From the NCBI GenBank assembly GCA_034190875.2, contig CM067354.1:45860245-45924244 (forward strand): DNA of 64,000 nucleotides, written 5' to 3'. This stretch comes from Urechis unicinctus. Its lineage: Eukaryota > Annelida > Polychaeta > Xenopneusta > Urechidae. The position numbers and the translations under genes were made by a program. The notes beneath the pieces are model-generated. The model had not been told where the DNA came from and made no database searches. It saw nothing but the letters and a program-made list of their open reading frames with translations. Positions 39,785 to 52,771 of the stretch are shown in pieces; position 1 is the first letter of the stretch, and every line of letters starts with the position of its first letter.

Positions 39785-42692
39785 ATGGGCTGTCAACGGC
39801 TAATGTTGCGGGCATGCCTCGTGTTGATCGTTACAGTGTCCGACAAATGGTTGACAAATAGCAAGGAAATAGACCCCTGTTTGCTGTGCAAGTGCAGCAT
39901 TCCTGCTGATTCACTATCCGGCAACTACTCCGTGCTATGTACCAGGGTGACATTGGACGCAATTCCTCAAGAACTTCCTCGGAATATCACATCGCTAGTC
40001 ATACGCAAGTCGACATTGTCACGGCTGCAAAATAACGCCTTTGAAATCTATCCAAACCTCATTGCAATAACTCTCGAACTGGATACGTTAGTGCTTATGG
40101 AACCTAACGCATTTCAGGGTGCGAATAACGTCATAAAACTGGCAATTAAGAGCAACAAGAAAGCCCACAGAATACCACCCAGTTTATTTAGGCGGACTTG
40201 AATCTGTTATTTCTATATCCATTCGACTGGGTCTGCAAAGTATTCCTCATGAAGTGTGCCAATTACGCCGTTTGCAGTCGTTGATTTTGAACGGAAATAA
40301 CATTTCACGCATTGACTTAGCGCCCTGTTTCGAAAACCTGACATCACTTAATAGAATTGATCTTAATCATAACGAGATACGACACATTGAACCGACGGAT
40401 TTCTACAGATTGAGGAACATTCGATTCACTTGGCTGGTCATTGCAGACAACGCAATTGAAAATGAAATCACCAACGATACGTTCATGTATTTGCCTGAGC
40501 TGCAGAAAGTCCAAATCTCCAAGATGAAAGGAGAGATTTCGGTAAATGCTTTTAAGGATTTGATTTACCTGTCTGATCTAACTTTGACGGACAACGATTT
40601 GATTCATTTGCCCTTAATGAATGACCATTCTTTCATAAAAATATTATCATTGGCTGGAAACAAAAACCTAACCTTGCCTTTTCCGGAAAGGTTTAAGCAG
40701 TATACTCGACTTCATACTGTCGATCTCTCAAGGATACCGATACGCAGTATAGAAAAAGACACGTTTAAATACCTCGAGAAAGTCAAGACACTCATTCTGC
40801 TGCAATGCCAAATTGACTCGATAGTCAGTGACGCCTTCGCCACGATGCCGAATTTAGAACTGTTAGATCTTACTGGAAACAAACTTGAACAGGCTGCCAT
40901 GAAATCGGCATTGCAAGGACTTCCCGTGAACATAAGTGTGATCAAACTGTCAAGCAATAATATCAAAACTCTTGATTCGGATATTTTTAGTGGCTTGAAA
41001 GGTGTTAAATTGTCAAAACTATATTTGATAAATAGTAACTTAAAGAAAACAGACGTCGGATGTTTCTCTGGGCTGTCTTACGTGAAGCAACTAAGTTTGG
41101 CCAGTAATTACCAACTCAAGCAGTTGCCCCAAGGTATGTTTACCGGTTTACCAGTCATCGAGGACATTGACCTTAGTTCCTGTGGTCTGACGGAGTTAAA
41201 GTCACGGACATTCTGGAATGTATCACTTTCATTGAAGATCCTCCATGCAAATAAGAACTCTATTTCTGCTATAGATCTACGAGGATATGACGAATTGGAG
41301 TGTCTTCGTCTGGAGCACAACAATGTCAACTTACGAAACATTCATCTACCATCTCACAACCTTCCAAATCTGACCAGCTTATATCTAGGATACAATGACC
41401 TCACCAGCATTCCCTTTTCTATGCTTGAAAAAATGCCTAACCTCGAAATATTGAATATTGAAAGCAATATGATGCAGCCTGACATGAATCACGTGGATCA
41501 GCCTCTACCCCCGTTGCTGAAACTGCGACGATTACATTTGAAGCAGAACAGAAAACTTGGATCCAACGCAAAATATCTGCAAGCGCTAACACAGAATCTG
41601 ATCAGCCTCGAGCAATTGTATTTGGATGATTGCGCCATCAGCCAGCTACCTATCAACATGTTCGAAAATACAACCAAACTGGTCATTTTGCATCTATCGT
41701 CCAACCGTTTATCGACATGGGATGCCGGGGTATTTGCACCCACGCCTAGTTTGTCAGAGTTATATTTGGACGACAACAAGATAACGGCAGTATTTAACAA
41801 CTCATTCATGTATTTACGAGATCTGACGCAACTTGCTTTGGCTTCAAATTCGTTTGCGTGTAACTGTGATCTGTTGTGGTTTAAGCAATGGGCTTCGGAA
41901 AAGCTTGTTTATCTTCTTGGCTATACCAGTTACACTTGCTCTTCTCCGATCCAAGATCAGGGTAAGTGGATCGCTGACATGTCGCTCAAGCATGGAGATT
42001 GTAAGATGACGGATTGGAAACTGATTCTCATCGTGAGCGTTGTCATACCGATAGCAGTATTGCTTGCAATGGCTGCACTTGTGTTTCGACTTCGCTGGCA
42101 CCTGCGTTACATTGGATATCTCATACGAACACGCCGACATCGCTGTCAAACCGAAGGAGACGATACGAACTATATGTTTGATGCATTCATCGCTTTCAGT
42201 CTGCCAGATCGGTCTTGGGTCATTCATCAACTTTTACCTGCACTCGAATATAAAGAGGGTCTCAGACTGTGTATTCACTATCGGAACTGGTTAGCTGGTG
42301 CTGACACCAGGGAGCTTATCCAAGCTAGTGTGGACCAAAGTCGAAAAACAATTGTAGTTTTAACTAACAATTTTGCACGGAGCGAATGGTGTCAGTTGGA
42401 GTTGACTCGAGCCCACCGAAGAGAGCTCGAAGGCTTTAAAGATACTTGCATTCTTGTTCTCAAAGAGGATATAAAAGCAGAAAATCAGACCGCGCTCATA
42501 AGACATTTACTGACCTCGTCTAACTATCTGCCCTGGCCTACTGATGGTGAGACGTCGAACATCGAGAGATTCTGGACATTGCTCGTGGCTGCCACGAGGA
42601 GACCCAACCGGAAGCAGACCGGCATCGGAAGTGATGCGGATGAAAAGCAGGCGTCAACTAACGATAATGTCCCGTTACTTGCCGACGTATGA
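39785..42692 (+). CDS. Toll-like receptor, single exon, with one apparent frameshift
   Basis: Innate immune receptor of the plasma or endosomal membrane. Order: signal peptide (MGCQRLMLRACLVLIVTV), N-terminal cysteine cap (CLLCKCSIP), about 20 leucine-rich repeats, one C-terminal cap (FACNCDLLWFKQW to HGDC), one membrane segment near 42020-42085, and a cytoplasmic TIR domain from about 42171. One C-terminal cap makes it the single-cysteine-cluster, vertebrate-like type. TIR box 1 is FDAFIAFS. Box 2 reads RNWLAG where RDxxPG is usual, so the BB-loop proline is alanine; box 3 is intact (FW). Codons 39785-40190 and those after about 40192 lie in different frames: one extra A in TTTATTTAGGCGG near 40191 would explain it, and LRR coding resumes at once. 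It may be an assembly error, a null allele or a young pseudogene. Confidence 0.92.
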
Positions 42693-44639
42693 CTCAGCTC
42701 ATGTGGGCGATCTCAATTACAGCAAGCTAGTTGTTTGTGCTTTTTTGTGTTCGTGTCAAATGGTTAGGGTTCCGGAACTCAAATAGGATTAGACGTATTT
42801 TATCGGTGATTCTATGGGCGTTATTTTTAATTCGTCACAGATGAACAGATAGACGTACTGACTGTGACATTACATGTCCTCCGAAGCATTCTGATTTCCA
42901 GTGAGCTGTAACACCTGTGTCAAACAGGCACTCAATGTAATTCAACTAGTTCAATATAATCGATTTGATTGAGGATCAATGTTCATCTTGCAGGATACAA
43001 TACGATTGGGAGAAGTGTCATTTAGAAGTATATCCTTGTAAATGAATTACGTATTTGAAGAAAATACGATCCCATAGTAGATCAATTATGGGCCTGGGAT
43101 CCAATTAAAAAATAGTGGTGGAAAACTGGACGTAGTTCCATATCTATGTCATCTTTGGCATTTAATTTGTCATCCCAGAGGTCTGTTTAGCTTGGTTCAG
43201 TTACGACTCTATATTATCTGTCGTCCACGACGGAATTCTGGGAGATGTATAGGTCTCATGGGCTAACAATGTCTTGGTTAGGACATTGGTTAGTATAAGA
43301 AAATATTGTGTTAATTTTACTTCATTTTATTCCACATTTTCAGCCAATTCGCTCTGCTTCTTTTGCCCGAATTTTACTTATTTTAGTTATGGTACAAGAA
43401 AACTGAATGCTCTGCTGTTTTAGCTAATCTTGATTGATGATTGCTTATTGAAGCACTATCTGTGAACGCTTTATCATGTTCCTTTCGTCAGCGCGCTAAG
43501 CTGCCATTCAAAGAGAAATACATTTGAATTCACTTCATATGTTTCACTTGTGTATTTGCTTTTGAATATTCGTGTTTCGTAATAAACATCACGATCACGA
43601 TAACTAAAAGCTAACAATTGGGTGTATTATCAGGTAATTATACGTGAAAACATGTCAATTCAAAAACAGAAACCTAGTCTTTCGTCACTTTCTGTGGGGC
43701 AGCAATTCTCTGCTAAAGGACAAACTTTTGCGTATATGCTATATCAGGAGTTAACGATAACCAGACTAATGCCTGGTAAACACTATCCATGTGAGGCCTC
43801 GGGTTTACTTGGTAACCGTTACCTCCATCAGTGGCGTGTGTGAAGGACGCAAAACGCCCAGGACGTGACTCCGTACATGGAGCAGAACGTATTGAAATCG
43901 TACACGTATCCAATTCGATCTATCTCCATTACGAGTACTCCTTAAACACAACCCGCTCCTTCACTTTTGAAGAGAAACGTTTAGAGGCAGCCTCTGTCGA
44001 AGAGAGACAAATACGTTCCCACCGACTAACTTACTTATTTTGCGATTTGATATTTATGGTTTTCAATATGACTCCTTCTTGAACGTTGAACAGGCACTAC
44101 GTGACTCATATTGTTATGCCAGTAAGGTCATGACCCTTACGCGAGCGAAATATCTGAGTTGTTAGCGCACATGAAGAGATCGCTGCCCGGAGTGGCGAAA
44201 CACTTTGTGCCACCATGTCAAGTATTCTACACTTCAAAGGCAATTAGATTTGTTAATATCACCGATGATACTTTATTTTATTAGCAGTATTTTCAAACAA
44301 ATATGGTCCCAAAGTATCTGTGTTTTGAAGTTTCTGTGTGGTAAAATAAAGTATACTGATATATTGTAACATGGTATTTTGCACATATTTGTACGGATAA
44401 GTTTCGCCACTTCCGACGGTCTGCGCATAATGTCAAATCACTAGCAGAAATGAGTTTGAACTCTGGAAGAGGCTGTCGCATTGGTCCATCCATCTCTACG
44501 ACTAGCGTATTTTACCATGCGCCGTTTTCTCTGCCTGCTTCACTCGCTTTTGCATATTGCACACATTATTGCCAAACTTACTAATCAATACACTTTCTCC
44601 TTATAAGAAAAAATCATGTTGCAGCCTAGAAGACATCCT
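42693..44639. other. Toll-like receptor 3' flank, no further gene
   Basis: AT-rich sequence with several AATAAA-like sites (for example near 43580) that could end the receptor transcript. No other coding unit was found. Confidence 0.5.
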
Positions 44640-44780
44640 ACCAATCCGTGTATCCACACAAACGACCAACTCTGGGGCTAGCCCCGGTCGAACGGTGATA
44701 TTTTATATACTCAGATGTCCTGCATGTAGGGCTACACTGGGGCATGCAGACCTAATTGTACTGTTATGTGAAGTGCGTAA
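44640..44780 (-). repeat. Fragment related to the right end of the 3.1-kb unit
   Basis: On the minus strand ATCTGAGTATATAA, ATCACCGTTCGACCGGGGCT and CATAACAGTACAATTA follow the order seen at 17410-17560. It is old and short. From here to 45900 no gene is seen. Confidence 0.45.
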
Positions 44781-46079
44781 AAAATAGTGTCGCCTATTAG
44801 GTTCATGCAGTGACAGCTGGTGGGTCTTAAAGTGACCTTCATTTGGTCTGACGCAAACATTGTCATAAAATTCACCTGCTTCAGGAAACTCACTTGAAAT
44901 ATCTGGGAAATATAGCGACGGCGTGCTGTAAGGCTACTAGCTCTTGTAGACACAACTTTTCTATTGGGGTTGCGTGACTTTATATGGCATGGCTGGGGAA
45001 CATTGCTTGTATCTAAACACACTTACACAAATAATCACTTCATGGATACATAAACGGATGGTACAATCCCTAATACATGCAATCGTTCACTCATTCTTTT
45101 GTATAAATATCGGCAGTGAGGGGGTGGGATTGAGAGGGCAATGACCTCAGCAAAGGGCCAAACTGTTTTAAATACATATCAAAGTATTCAACTCTTTAAA
45201 ATACTATTTAAAAACAAGCAAGCGACAGTCCATGGTTCACACTATAAATTTTTAAAAGATCTGTATGAATCACTTCCTGATTTTTATAAGATATATTCAA
45301 CGGAAATATTAGCCTCTTAAATGAATTATTGCTAGCTACTTCGATACCTCGCCCGAAACTGGAATATGATGAAATCAACCCACCGAACTGCTGTACTATT
45401 ACCGTGACCATAGAATCATTGAACAAATGCTCGATAATATCCAAAGATGAATCCGCAATTCGCGCAGCATCGCTGATCTCCTGAAATACACACTAAAGCG
45501 GTCACAAGGTCAGACTATCGAAGGAGGGCAACAGGTGGTGTCTGTCTCCAACGACCCTGAGAAAGCATAAAACACCACAAGCAAACACACATGGATCTTT
45601 AATAGGTTTGGCTGGCGTGGGTTGTAGAGATGATAACCAAATTTATTCATAGCATTTGTCCAATAGGATTTTTAAGCCGATAGTGGTAGTATCAGATCTA
45701 AATATCACAACAGTTGGCAGTCTCACAGGATTGTATCGCCAGTTTTTGGGAAAAAAATCGATAGCACTGTAGGGGAACAGAAAAACTTTTCAAGTTCAGT
45801 CGAATTGGTACAGTGTTATACCATTAACATTCATTACCATTACTATCTGGCTGGTGCTCAGCCCAATCGTAAGTGACCTTAGTTCCAGGACAAATGATTA
45901 ACAGCCACTCGACTGTCTAATCAAGTTGGACGGCAGCGCTTAACTATTGTCTCAAGCAAATCTACGCGATAGTCACCAAGAAACTCCCAGGCCATGGTAT
46001 AAACGAGGAAGTGAAAAATGCCATCTATGAGGAAATACCCGAGAAAGTCCCGAGCTCTGATTACGTAATGGACAAACAC

Positions 46080-46275
46080 GGAGGTAACACGATTCGACAC
46101 GTATGTGTACGGTGCTAAAACGGAGCTGGCAAGGATGCCCCGGGAGCAGCGCGGTATATCACCGGAAGGCTCCCGGAAGACGCCGGCAATAAAACGGAGG
46201 ATCCTGGAATAAACACGGAAGAGCCCAGAAGACACCGGAAACAATACGAGTATCACGGCGGACGCCGGCAGCAAT
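46080..46275. repeat. GC-rich degenerate repeat
   Basis: Purine-rich units such as CACCGGAAG, ACGCCGGCAATAA and AACACGGAAGA recur irregularly. The reverse complement of similar words (CCGTGTTTGC, GTGTTACC) appears at 47320-47460, so the two stretches may be arms of one element. Confidence 0.4.
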
Positions 46276-46328
46276 ACGGCATTAACGCGGAACGAGTGCG
46301 TTTCAACTCGGATTGGGATCGAAAAAGG

Positions 46329-46336
46329 TATAAAAA
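46329..46336 (+). promoter_or_regulatory. TATA box ahead of a small ORF
   Basis: GGTATAAAAAG at 46327-46337 is a good TATA match 42 bp upstream of the ATG at 46378. Confidence 0.35.
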
Positions 46337-46377
46337 GCTGTTCTAACTATTCCATTGCACTCTCCTGAAAGTGAAAC

Positions 46378-46530
46378 ATGGATCCTGCCCTACCACTACA
46401 GGAAGAAGTCGGCCTGCTATTGGACACACTAGACCTCACCTTGGCCTGTGCTAAAGCTCGAGTAGCCCTACAAGACGTCTGCGTAGACGCCTTACCGTTT
46501 CTCGAAACAACGCAACGCGAATATTTTTAG
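46378..46530 (+). CDS. Small hypothetical ORF, 50 aa
   Basis: Starts MDPALPLQEEVGLLLDTLDL and ends FLETTQREYF, leucine-rich and acidic with an amphipathic helical look. A TATA box and a clean A at -3 precede it. It is not a recognised family. The word GCTAAAGCTCGAG within it recurs near 47270, ahead of the minisatellite ORF. It could be part of a mobile element, or chance. Confidence 0.3.
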   Translation: MDPALPLQEEVGLLLDTLDLTLACAKARVALQDVCVDALPFLETTQREYF

Positions 46531-46774
46531 ATCGATTCAGACAACTACTAACACCAAACATACACAAGTGATGGAGTTATAGAATGCAATGATGTTTTAC
46601 GGACGATTTTATCCCTTTTCGGCGGGGGATTTCATCCATGGTAATTATTTATAGTTTGATCAATTTGGGAAGCGGTAAAAAGTCAGAAACACAGCAACAT
46701 GTTTGTTTACAAGTTCAAGACCACATGCACTGCGCATGCACAGAAAGACGACGACTCATGTTAAGCCCGGGGGG

Positions 46775-46982
46775 GGGGGGCACTTAAGTGTAAAGATATA
46801 GTATACATGTGCCGCACGAAGGGGGTGGTTTTTTCGACATCTCGACTTTTACGACGGGTTAGACATTCGCATAATACCTTGTACGATGGAGTATACTCTT
46901 TCTCATTCTCAACGAGTACAACGGGTACGGGTTTTCGAGGTCCCGCGGCACACCCCTATCCGAGTTAGGGTAAGTGCCCCCC
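46775..46982. mobile_element. 208-bp MITE-like element with 12-bp terminal inverted repeats
   Basis: Ends GGGGGGCACTTA (46775-46786) and TAAGTGCCCCCC (46971-46982) are perfect inverted repeats; the left one continues into a 12-G run. The interior carries GTGCCGC and GCGGCACACCCCTA, the same words as family B, so family B copies may be decayed relatives. Confidence 0.65.
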
Positions 46983-47251
46983 ACTTGGGATGCTAAGGCA
47001 ATGCGAGAAATCGCGAGAATTAATAGTTTCCAAAATGGCAGACTTCGTATCGCGATTTGTTCGGAAACGAACTATCGATGGCATTTATTGAAGAATAGCG
47101 TCGAGTGGTGGTAAGTTTTTTGGAGCGAAAGGTCTATTTTTTGTAAAGGCTCTTGATATATGTTATTTTCTAGGTGCGAAATATAGCCCTTCAACCCAAA
47201 CGAGATCTCGCCGACTTGTGTTTGATGAACTCTTCGTAACGGTATAAATTC

Positions 47252-48067
47252 ATGTTACCGTTACGACCGGAGCTAAAGCTCGAGAAGCAATATACATTAC
47301 GTACTGACTCCGTGCAGCCTCTGGCATCTCCGTGTTTGCTCCGTGTTACTTTCGTGTTACCTCAGTGCATCTACCGGCATCCCTCGTACCCGTTGTGTCC
47401 GGCATGCTTTTGGCTCCGTGTTGTCTCCGCATCCCTCCGTGTTTGTTCCAGGCACAACCTGCGCCGATTTTGTGTCCGGAGGCCCCCGGAGGCTACGCGG
47501 ATGCCCCGGAGGCTACGCGGATGCCCCGGAGGCTACGCGGATGCCCCGGAGGCCCCGGAGGCTACACGGATGCCCCGGAGGCTACGCGGATGCCCCGGAG
47601 GCTACGCAGATGCCCCGGAGGCTACGCGGATGCCCCAGAGGCCCCGGAGGCTACGCAGATGTCCTGGAGACCCCGGAGGCTACGCGGATGCCCCAGAGGC
47701 CCCGGAGGCTATGCGGATGCCCCGGAGGCCCACAGGCTACGCGGATGCCCCGGAGGCTATGCGGATGCCCTGGAGGCAGTACGGTGGCTACACGGAGATG
47801 CAAGAGGCTTCACTGATTATTCAAGTCCTTACGCGGAAGCAACACGGAGGCGCTCGACCGTGTTGCTGCCGGGAAAAAAATCCTAAAGATTGTGCTGGTA
47901 ACCGCCGGAAGAGCCCGGCCACAACACGGACACGTTACAGCGCAGAGCACCCCGGGTTGCTACTCCGGGGTCTTCCGGGGACTGCTACTCCGGGGTCTTC
48001 CGGGGACTGCTACTCCGGGGTCTTCCGGGGACTGCTCCGGCAATATAAGATAGGAGACACAATATAA
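47252..48067 (+). repeat. GC-rich minisatellite open in all three plus frames
   Basis: Between 47470 and 47800 units of GGAGGCTACGCGGATGCCCC, often with an added GGAGGCCCC, repeat about 15 times; 47945-48035 holds three units of about 25 bp (TACTCCGGGGTCTTCCGGGG core). Frames of 271, 184 and 157 aa result, all repetitive (PEATRMPRRLRG and relatives). No promoter or splice evidence supports coding. A TATAAATT sits 9 bp before the first ATG, too close to act as its TATA box. Confidence 0.8.
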
Positions 48068-48503
48068 AAAAAATTTCCTCCAGGGATGGTCTATGGACGT
48101 GTCCGAATATCACCACCTTGGCGCGGATCTGCTGACGTTCTTGAAAGGTATCCGTGGACAGATGACATTAAAGAACTTGACACCATAACATTTCTGATAG
48201 CACATCCACATAAAACAAGCTAGTTCTAGACAGGCCAATGTGTGGGCATGTGCATTCTTGATCGCTCCAAGCACCTGATGTATGACTTCTACTACAACAT
48301 GAAGAAAAGGTATGGTGAGGGCCTGTACACAGACTCCTTACTGATGGTGATTCGTACAAACGATGAGTACGCATGCACGCGGGTGGCGGGTCAGTTTTCG
48401 CACTCTCTTCATTACATTACGGCGTCATTGCCAAACGTCAAAAGCATGCTTGAGACGTTTGTCCTCGTTTTTAACCCATGCTACCAAAACAAGCTTTAGA
48501 TCA

Positions 48504-48673
48504 AGGGCTGTATTCATAAAGACAGGTTTTGAGACGGTAAGCTGAGTTGGCTGTCTCTGCCGTATTCATAAAAAAATTGGTCGTTGGGTCGAGTGAACTC
48601 TCCGTCAAGTTGTTCTTTATGAATACGATCTGAGATGGCGGACTCAAGTTCAGATTATGTATGAATACGCCCC
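48504..48673. mobile_element. 170-bp MITE with GTATTCATA termini
   Basis: GGGCTGTATTCATA at the left and TATGAATACGCCCC at the right form inverted ends with one mismatch, and internal GTATTCATAAA words repeat. A partial relative is at 52772-52870. It is inserted in the area of Polinton debris. Confidence 0.65.
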
Positions 48674-49143
48674 AGATAAGCGTAGTTCGTCTACGATAGA
48701 ATCCATGCATGTCAATATATAACAGATAGCCCAACAGACCAACTTCGGGTTTTATTACCGCAGCTCTCGTACTAATAGTGCTAATGATGCGTGCAGATAG
48801 ACCCCAACCTTAATCAGCACCTTCTGTAGAATCATTTATCGTCCAACACTAGCTTTAAAACCGTTAAAGTAACGCAAACCTTTTATGTGACATCAAGTCC
48901 AAATTAGAAGAGAAACAATATCGTCGTTTAACTATGAATGGCATTATACCGCTGACGACCACGGAGCGAGAAAAATCGACTTCCGACGTCTTCTGAATTT
49001 TACCACGGTACTTATCACGGCTACAGACCAGAGCGCGACTTACACGCTTTTTAGATACAAGTGGAGAAAGTTAATTAGTGACAGTAGGTCTAGTACACTG
49101 TTGGAAATCTGAGCTGAAATTGAATAGATGTTGTTGTCTCTAA

Positions 49144-49362
49144 CACTGTGTATTACACGCTACCCAACTTGAGGATTATTTATGTTTATTGTGATGGAAA
49201 ATTACAACAATGACATCATTATTCCAATCTATATATAGACTTGCACTGATCAGCACTGTGTATTACACGCTACCCAACTTGAGGATTATTTATGTTTATT
49301 GTGATGGAAAATTACAACAATGACATCATTATTCCAATCTATATATAGACTTGCACTGATCA
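49144..49362. repeat. Perfect or near-perfect 110-bp tandem duplication
   Basis: Two adjacent copies (49144-49253, 49254-49362) starting CACTGTGTATTACACGC, with no differences noticed, so recent. Confidence 0.95.
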
Positions 49363-50424
49363 CAATAACTTGAGCCAAGTGAAACAAGCTGGCTGTTAGC
49401 TGCCCCAATATTTTCGTGACCTCAGACTTCAAAGGTAACAATAGAGGATGCGAGAAGGAAGTAGATTAAATGTGTACACGAAGCTGCTGCATAGCGTATT
49501 TTGCAAGCCTTTCCAAGCGTTTTAAAGACGTTGACAAAAATGTTCTTCATGCTACTAAGGTGATGGACTTACAGAGTCGGCCAGACGGCCAGGAGAGGTA
49601 ATGGCTTGTTATGTTATGTGTCACATTAAAATAATAACAATAAAAACTACAAATAACACAATCTGATTCTTCTACGATACTGATGCGTTATGGCAGACTC
49701 TACAGCCATGGCGACATGACCAAGCGACTGAGCAGTTTTAGCTGGCCCCAAGTGAATCGTATGCTAGAGAAAGAATGCTCCCATGTTTTGCATATGTTTG
49801 ACCTGATATAAACATTTTTTTTTCATTTATGGCATAATGTGAGAGAGGTTTCAATATGATGGGACAAATAAAGAGTGACTGGCCGCCCAGTTTATTCCAC
49901 TACAAATAAGTCAATCTCATGACTGTTCTTCTTCAGTCTCCTGATATTCACAACATCGATCGTGACAGTGATACTGAATCATTAGATACTGTGTGTGGGT
50001 GCCGACATACTGCTTGATTTCGCAATCATGGACAAGTGATGAGTGTTTGGATATGTCTTTTGCAGTTAAGGTGTGCCAGGTGTTCATTTCTATTTGCTTT
50101 GTAAATATTTTATCTGTGAATTACATGTATCGTAGTGGGTAATAAAGATTTATATTTGGGCACATGCTTATGCTATGTTTTTGGCCGGTAAAATTTGCGT
50201 TGGGCCGGTAACTTTTGAAAGGTACCAGCCCTGATGCTATTGTTGTTTGTTTCCACACCAACCGCCCCCTCCCCCCCCCCTCCTCCAACCGCTGTGACTA
50301 TGTTGCCAAATGAGGGCCACCAGATTTATGGCCTGAAAATAAATAAGGTATCGCAGTCCCCGTTTGATTCCAAGAGATGGATAGATGCAAATGGGATAAA
50401 CACTCTAGACTATGCACTCTTAAT

Positions 50425-51050
50425 GAAATCTAGTCAAGTTGACTAATTTGAGTGGTCATATTGACTGTCCACCAAACGAATAGTTATATAGTCAATTTGA
50501 CTAAAGCAGATAGTCACATATTAACTAGTCAAAATGACTAATCTACCTAGTCAAGTAAATGTAGTCAAAACGACTAATCTACCTAGTCACATCGACCAGT
50601 GTCAGTAGTAATGATGATTGTTTGACATTGTTTAAAGGTCAGTTTGACTATGTTTGAAGGTCGAGTTGAATATGCCTCATACACTATGAATGAATACAAA
50701 TATATGTGACCAAATAAGTCACACTGTAAACCAGTGTAAAAACAAGACAGACAACATAATATGCAAAACAAGAAGACTGTATTGTGTATAAACACATAAA
50801 TGCATGGCCTTGTTAATACTAGCCGTGACACTAAGAAGCATCCCACCAGCCGGGTCCTTGGCTTCATCATCAACGACCAGCATAACCTGCTGTACATAAA
50901 GAAACGTCTTTTTGGCCGATATGTGGTAAGACCAGCCTTGCTAGTTATTGTGACTATGTCGCTTAGTCGATTTGACCACGGGAGTAGTCGCTACAGAGTT
51001 TGACTATCTCCAATAGCTGGGTGACCAGGTTAGCTAGTCATTTTGACTAG
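50425..51050. repeat. Cluster of TAGTCA-n-TGACTA palindromes
   Basis: About ten 14-17-bp imperfect palindromes of the form TAGTCANNNTGACTA, for example TAGTCAAGTTGACTA near 50431, TAGTCAATTTGACTA near 50492, TAGTCAAAATGACTA near 50526 and CTAGTCATTTTGACTAG near 51032. They occupy 50425-50680 and 50930-51050 and lie within the Polinton-debris region. Confidence 0.7.
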
Positions 51051-52771
51051 ATTTGAGTGCAGTCACAAGGATATACTTCAATGATTGAGAACACCTTCTG
51101 GTTGCAGCTGGGTGTCAGGCAGCACTACAAGCAGCTCCTCCTTTGAAAAGCCACGGAGTGGTCCATCTAATAAATAGTAGAGCACAGGCTCATCGTGCTG
51201 GTAGTGGTACTGAATGCCAACACCAGAGGGTAGCTTCTGCGCTTTGAGCCCTACCAAGCGCCCTGGGACTACAGAAGAGGGCTTTTGTGAAATTGTTTTG
51301 CCTTTATAGCATCTTTAAATTTTTAGCATGAGGCCACGTCCAATACTTTGAGGGGATACTTGTAAGTCCAGCGTTTCATGCTGTCATAAGGAAGAACAAG
51401 AGATCGGCTTGGTGAACCTCAATAGGCCTAAACACTTCAAATTTTGGCCTTGGAATGGCCACTATAGTAGATAGTTTGCATGAGACGAGTCGCACGAGCC
51501 TCCAATCGATATGCGAAAAAATAAACGGGGCCCCACCGCTTGGCCTTAGTGGAAACTACTTGGCAAGCCTGTGTGCAATCAGGCTGGTCGCAGCCATACC
51601 CAGGATAATGAACGTCACCTCACGTTCCTTTTTTTTCCATATGAGGGCACGTGGAAGTCAAAAAGCTGGGGCGACGGATTTGCCAGTAATCATGTAGTGC
51701 TCACACATAGCGTCGTCGACGTTCCGCGTCCACTTCGCTGCTTTGTAACTGCTTTGAAGCTGCTCCGAGAGAACGCTAGGGCGTTAATAGGGGCACCTCC
51801 AACAAATAGCGAAATCGAGGCCATGGTGTTTACTTCAGTATACCACATGGTATAATTACGTGTTTAATTAGCTTGTCCTTTGTGACCATGGGTAGGGCTT
51901 CGTTGGCAGAATCCATATCCAGGTCGCGTGGTGTGAAGTCAAGCTTTGGGATTGCCCCAACCAGAGCCATCTTGCCGAGCTTGGTGTGACCTATATATAT
52001 ACCAGAAACAACTGCACCATGTTGACAAACATTTTCCCATCAGTACTAGGTGTTGTCATGATAAACTGTAATTGTACTTTATTGACCTGATTTGGTTGAC
52101 TTTTTTGGCCAACAAGAGTGGCAGGGTCCAGGGTGGACAGGCTAAATGTGCTGTATTTTTTTAAATCAAACCTGTACAACCGTGCAAGTCCAAACAACCC
52201 GACGCCACCGGCAACCCAGAGTGCCCATTCAGCATTTTATACCGTCGGCCAAAACCCCCGGGGCATGTGCGCCTACCAGCTGTGGGATGAGGCAAAGAAG
52301 ACCTTTGTAATCTTCGGGTAGCAGAATGACTCTGTCTTCCTTGCAAATGAGGTATTGGCTGGGTATTCAAAGAGCATCAGGATGCCTTTCATGCTTGGAT
52401 CCGGTACGTACAGGTTTATGTTCCACAGTGTGTCACTCTTATCGTATGCAATCTTCCTGTTGCGGAGCACACGCTCATACAATATCGCGAGCCGACAGGT
52501 GTAGTGATTGCGGATCATGAAGGCCAGCTCTGGTTGGGTGACCATGTCATACTCTAACGAGATCGATTGTGTAGCTGCCGTTGGTCTCACCCGTTGTGTG
52601 AATCACACGACTGTATTCTTTGAATGTGAGATAGTATTCTGTCACCAAACGCACTCTTGTAGAAGGGCATGTGGCTTTCAAATCCAGTGGGTTATCAAAC
52701 CGGTAGTCATAGGCGTCGACAATGGCATTGTCTTCTACCTCGGTTTCTCCTGCCCCACATTCCTGTCATCT

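Noticed and set aside
40140-40260. A short intron to explain the frame change in the Toll-like receptor
   Set aside because: LRR coding continues without loss on both sides of the single extra base, and no GT/AG pair of usable size removes only that base.
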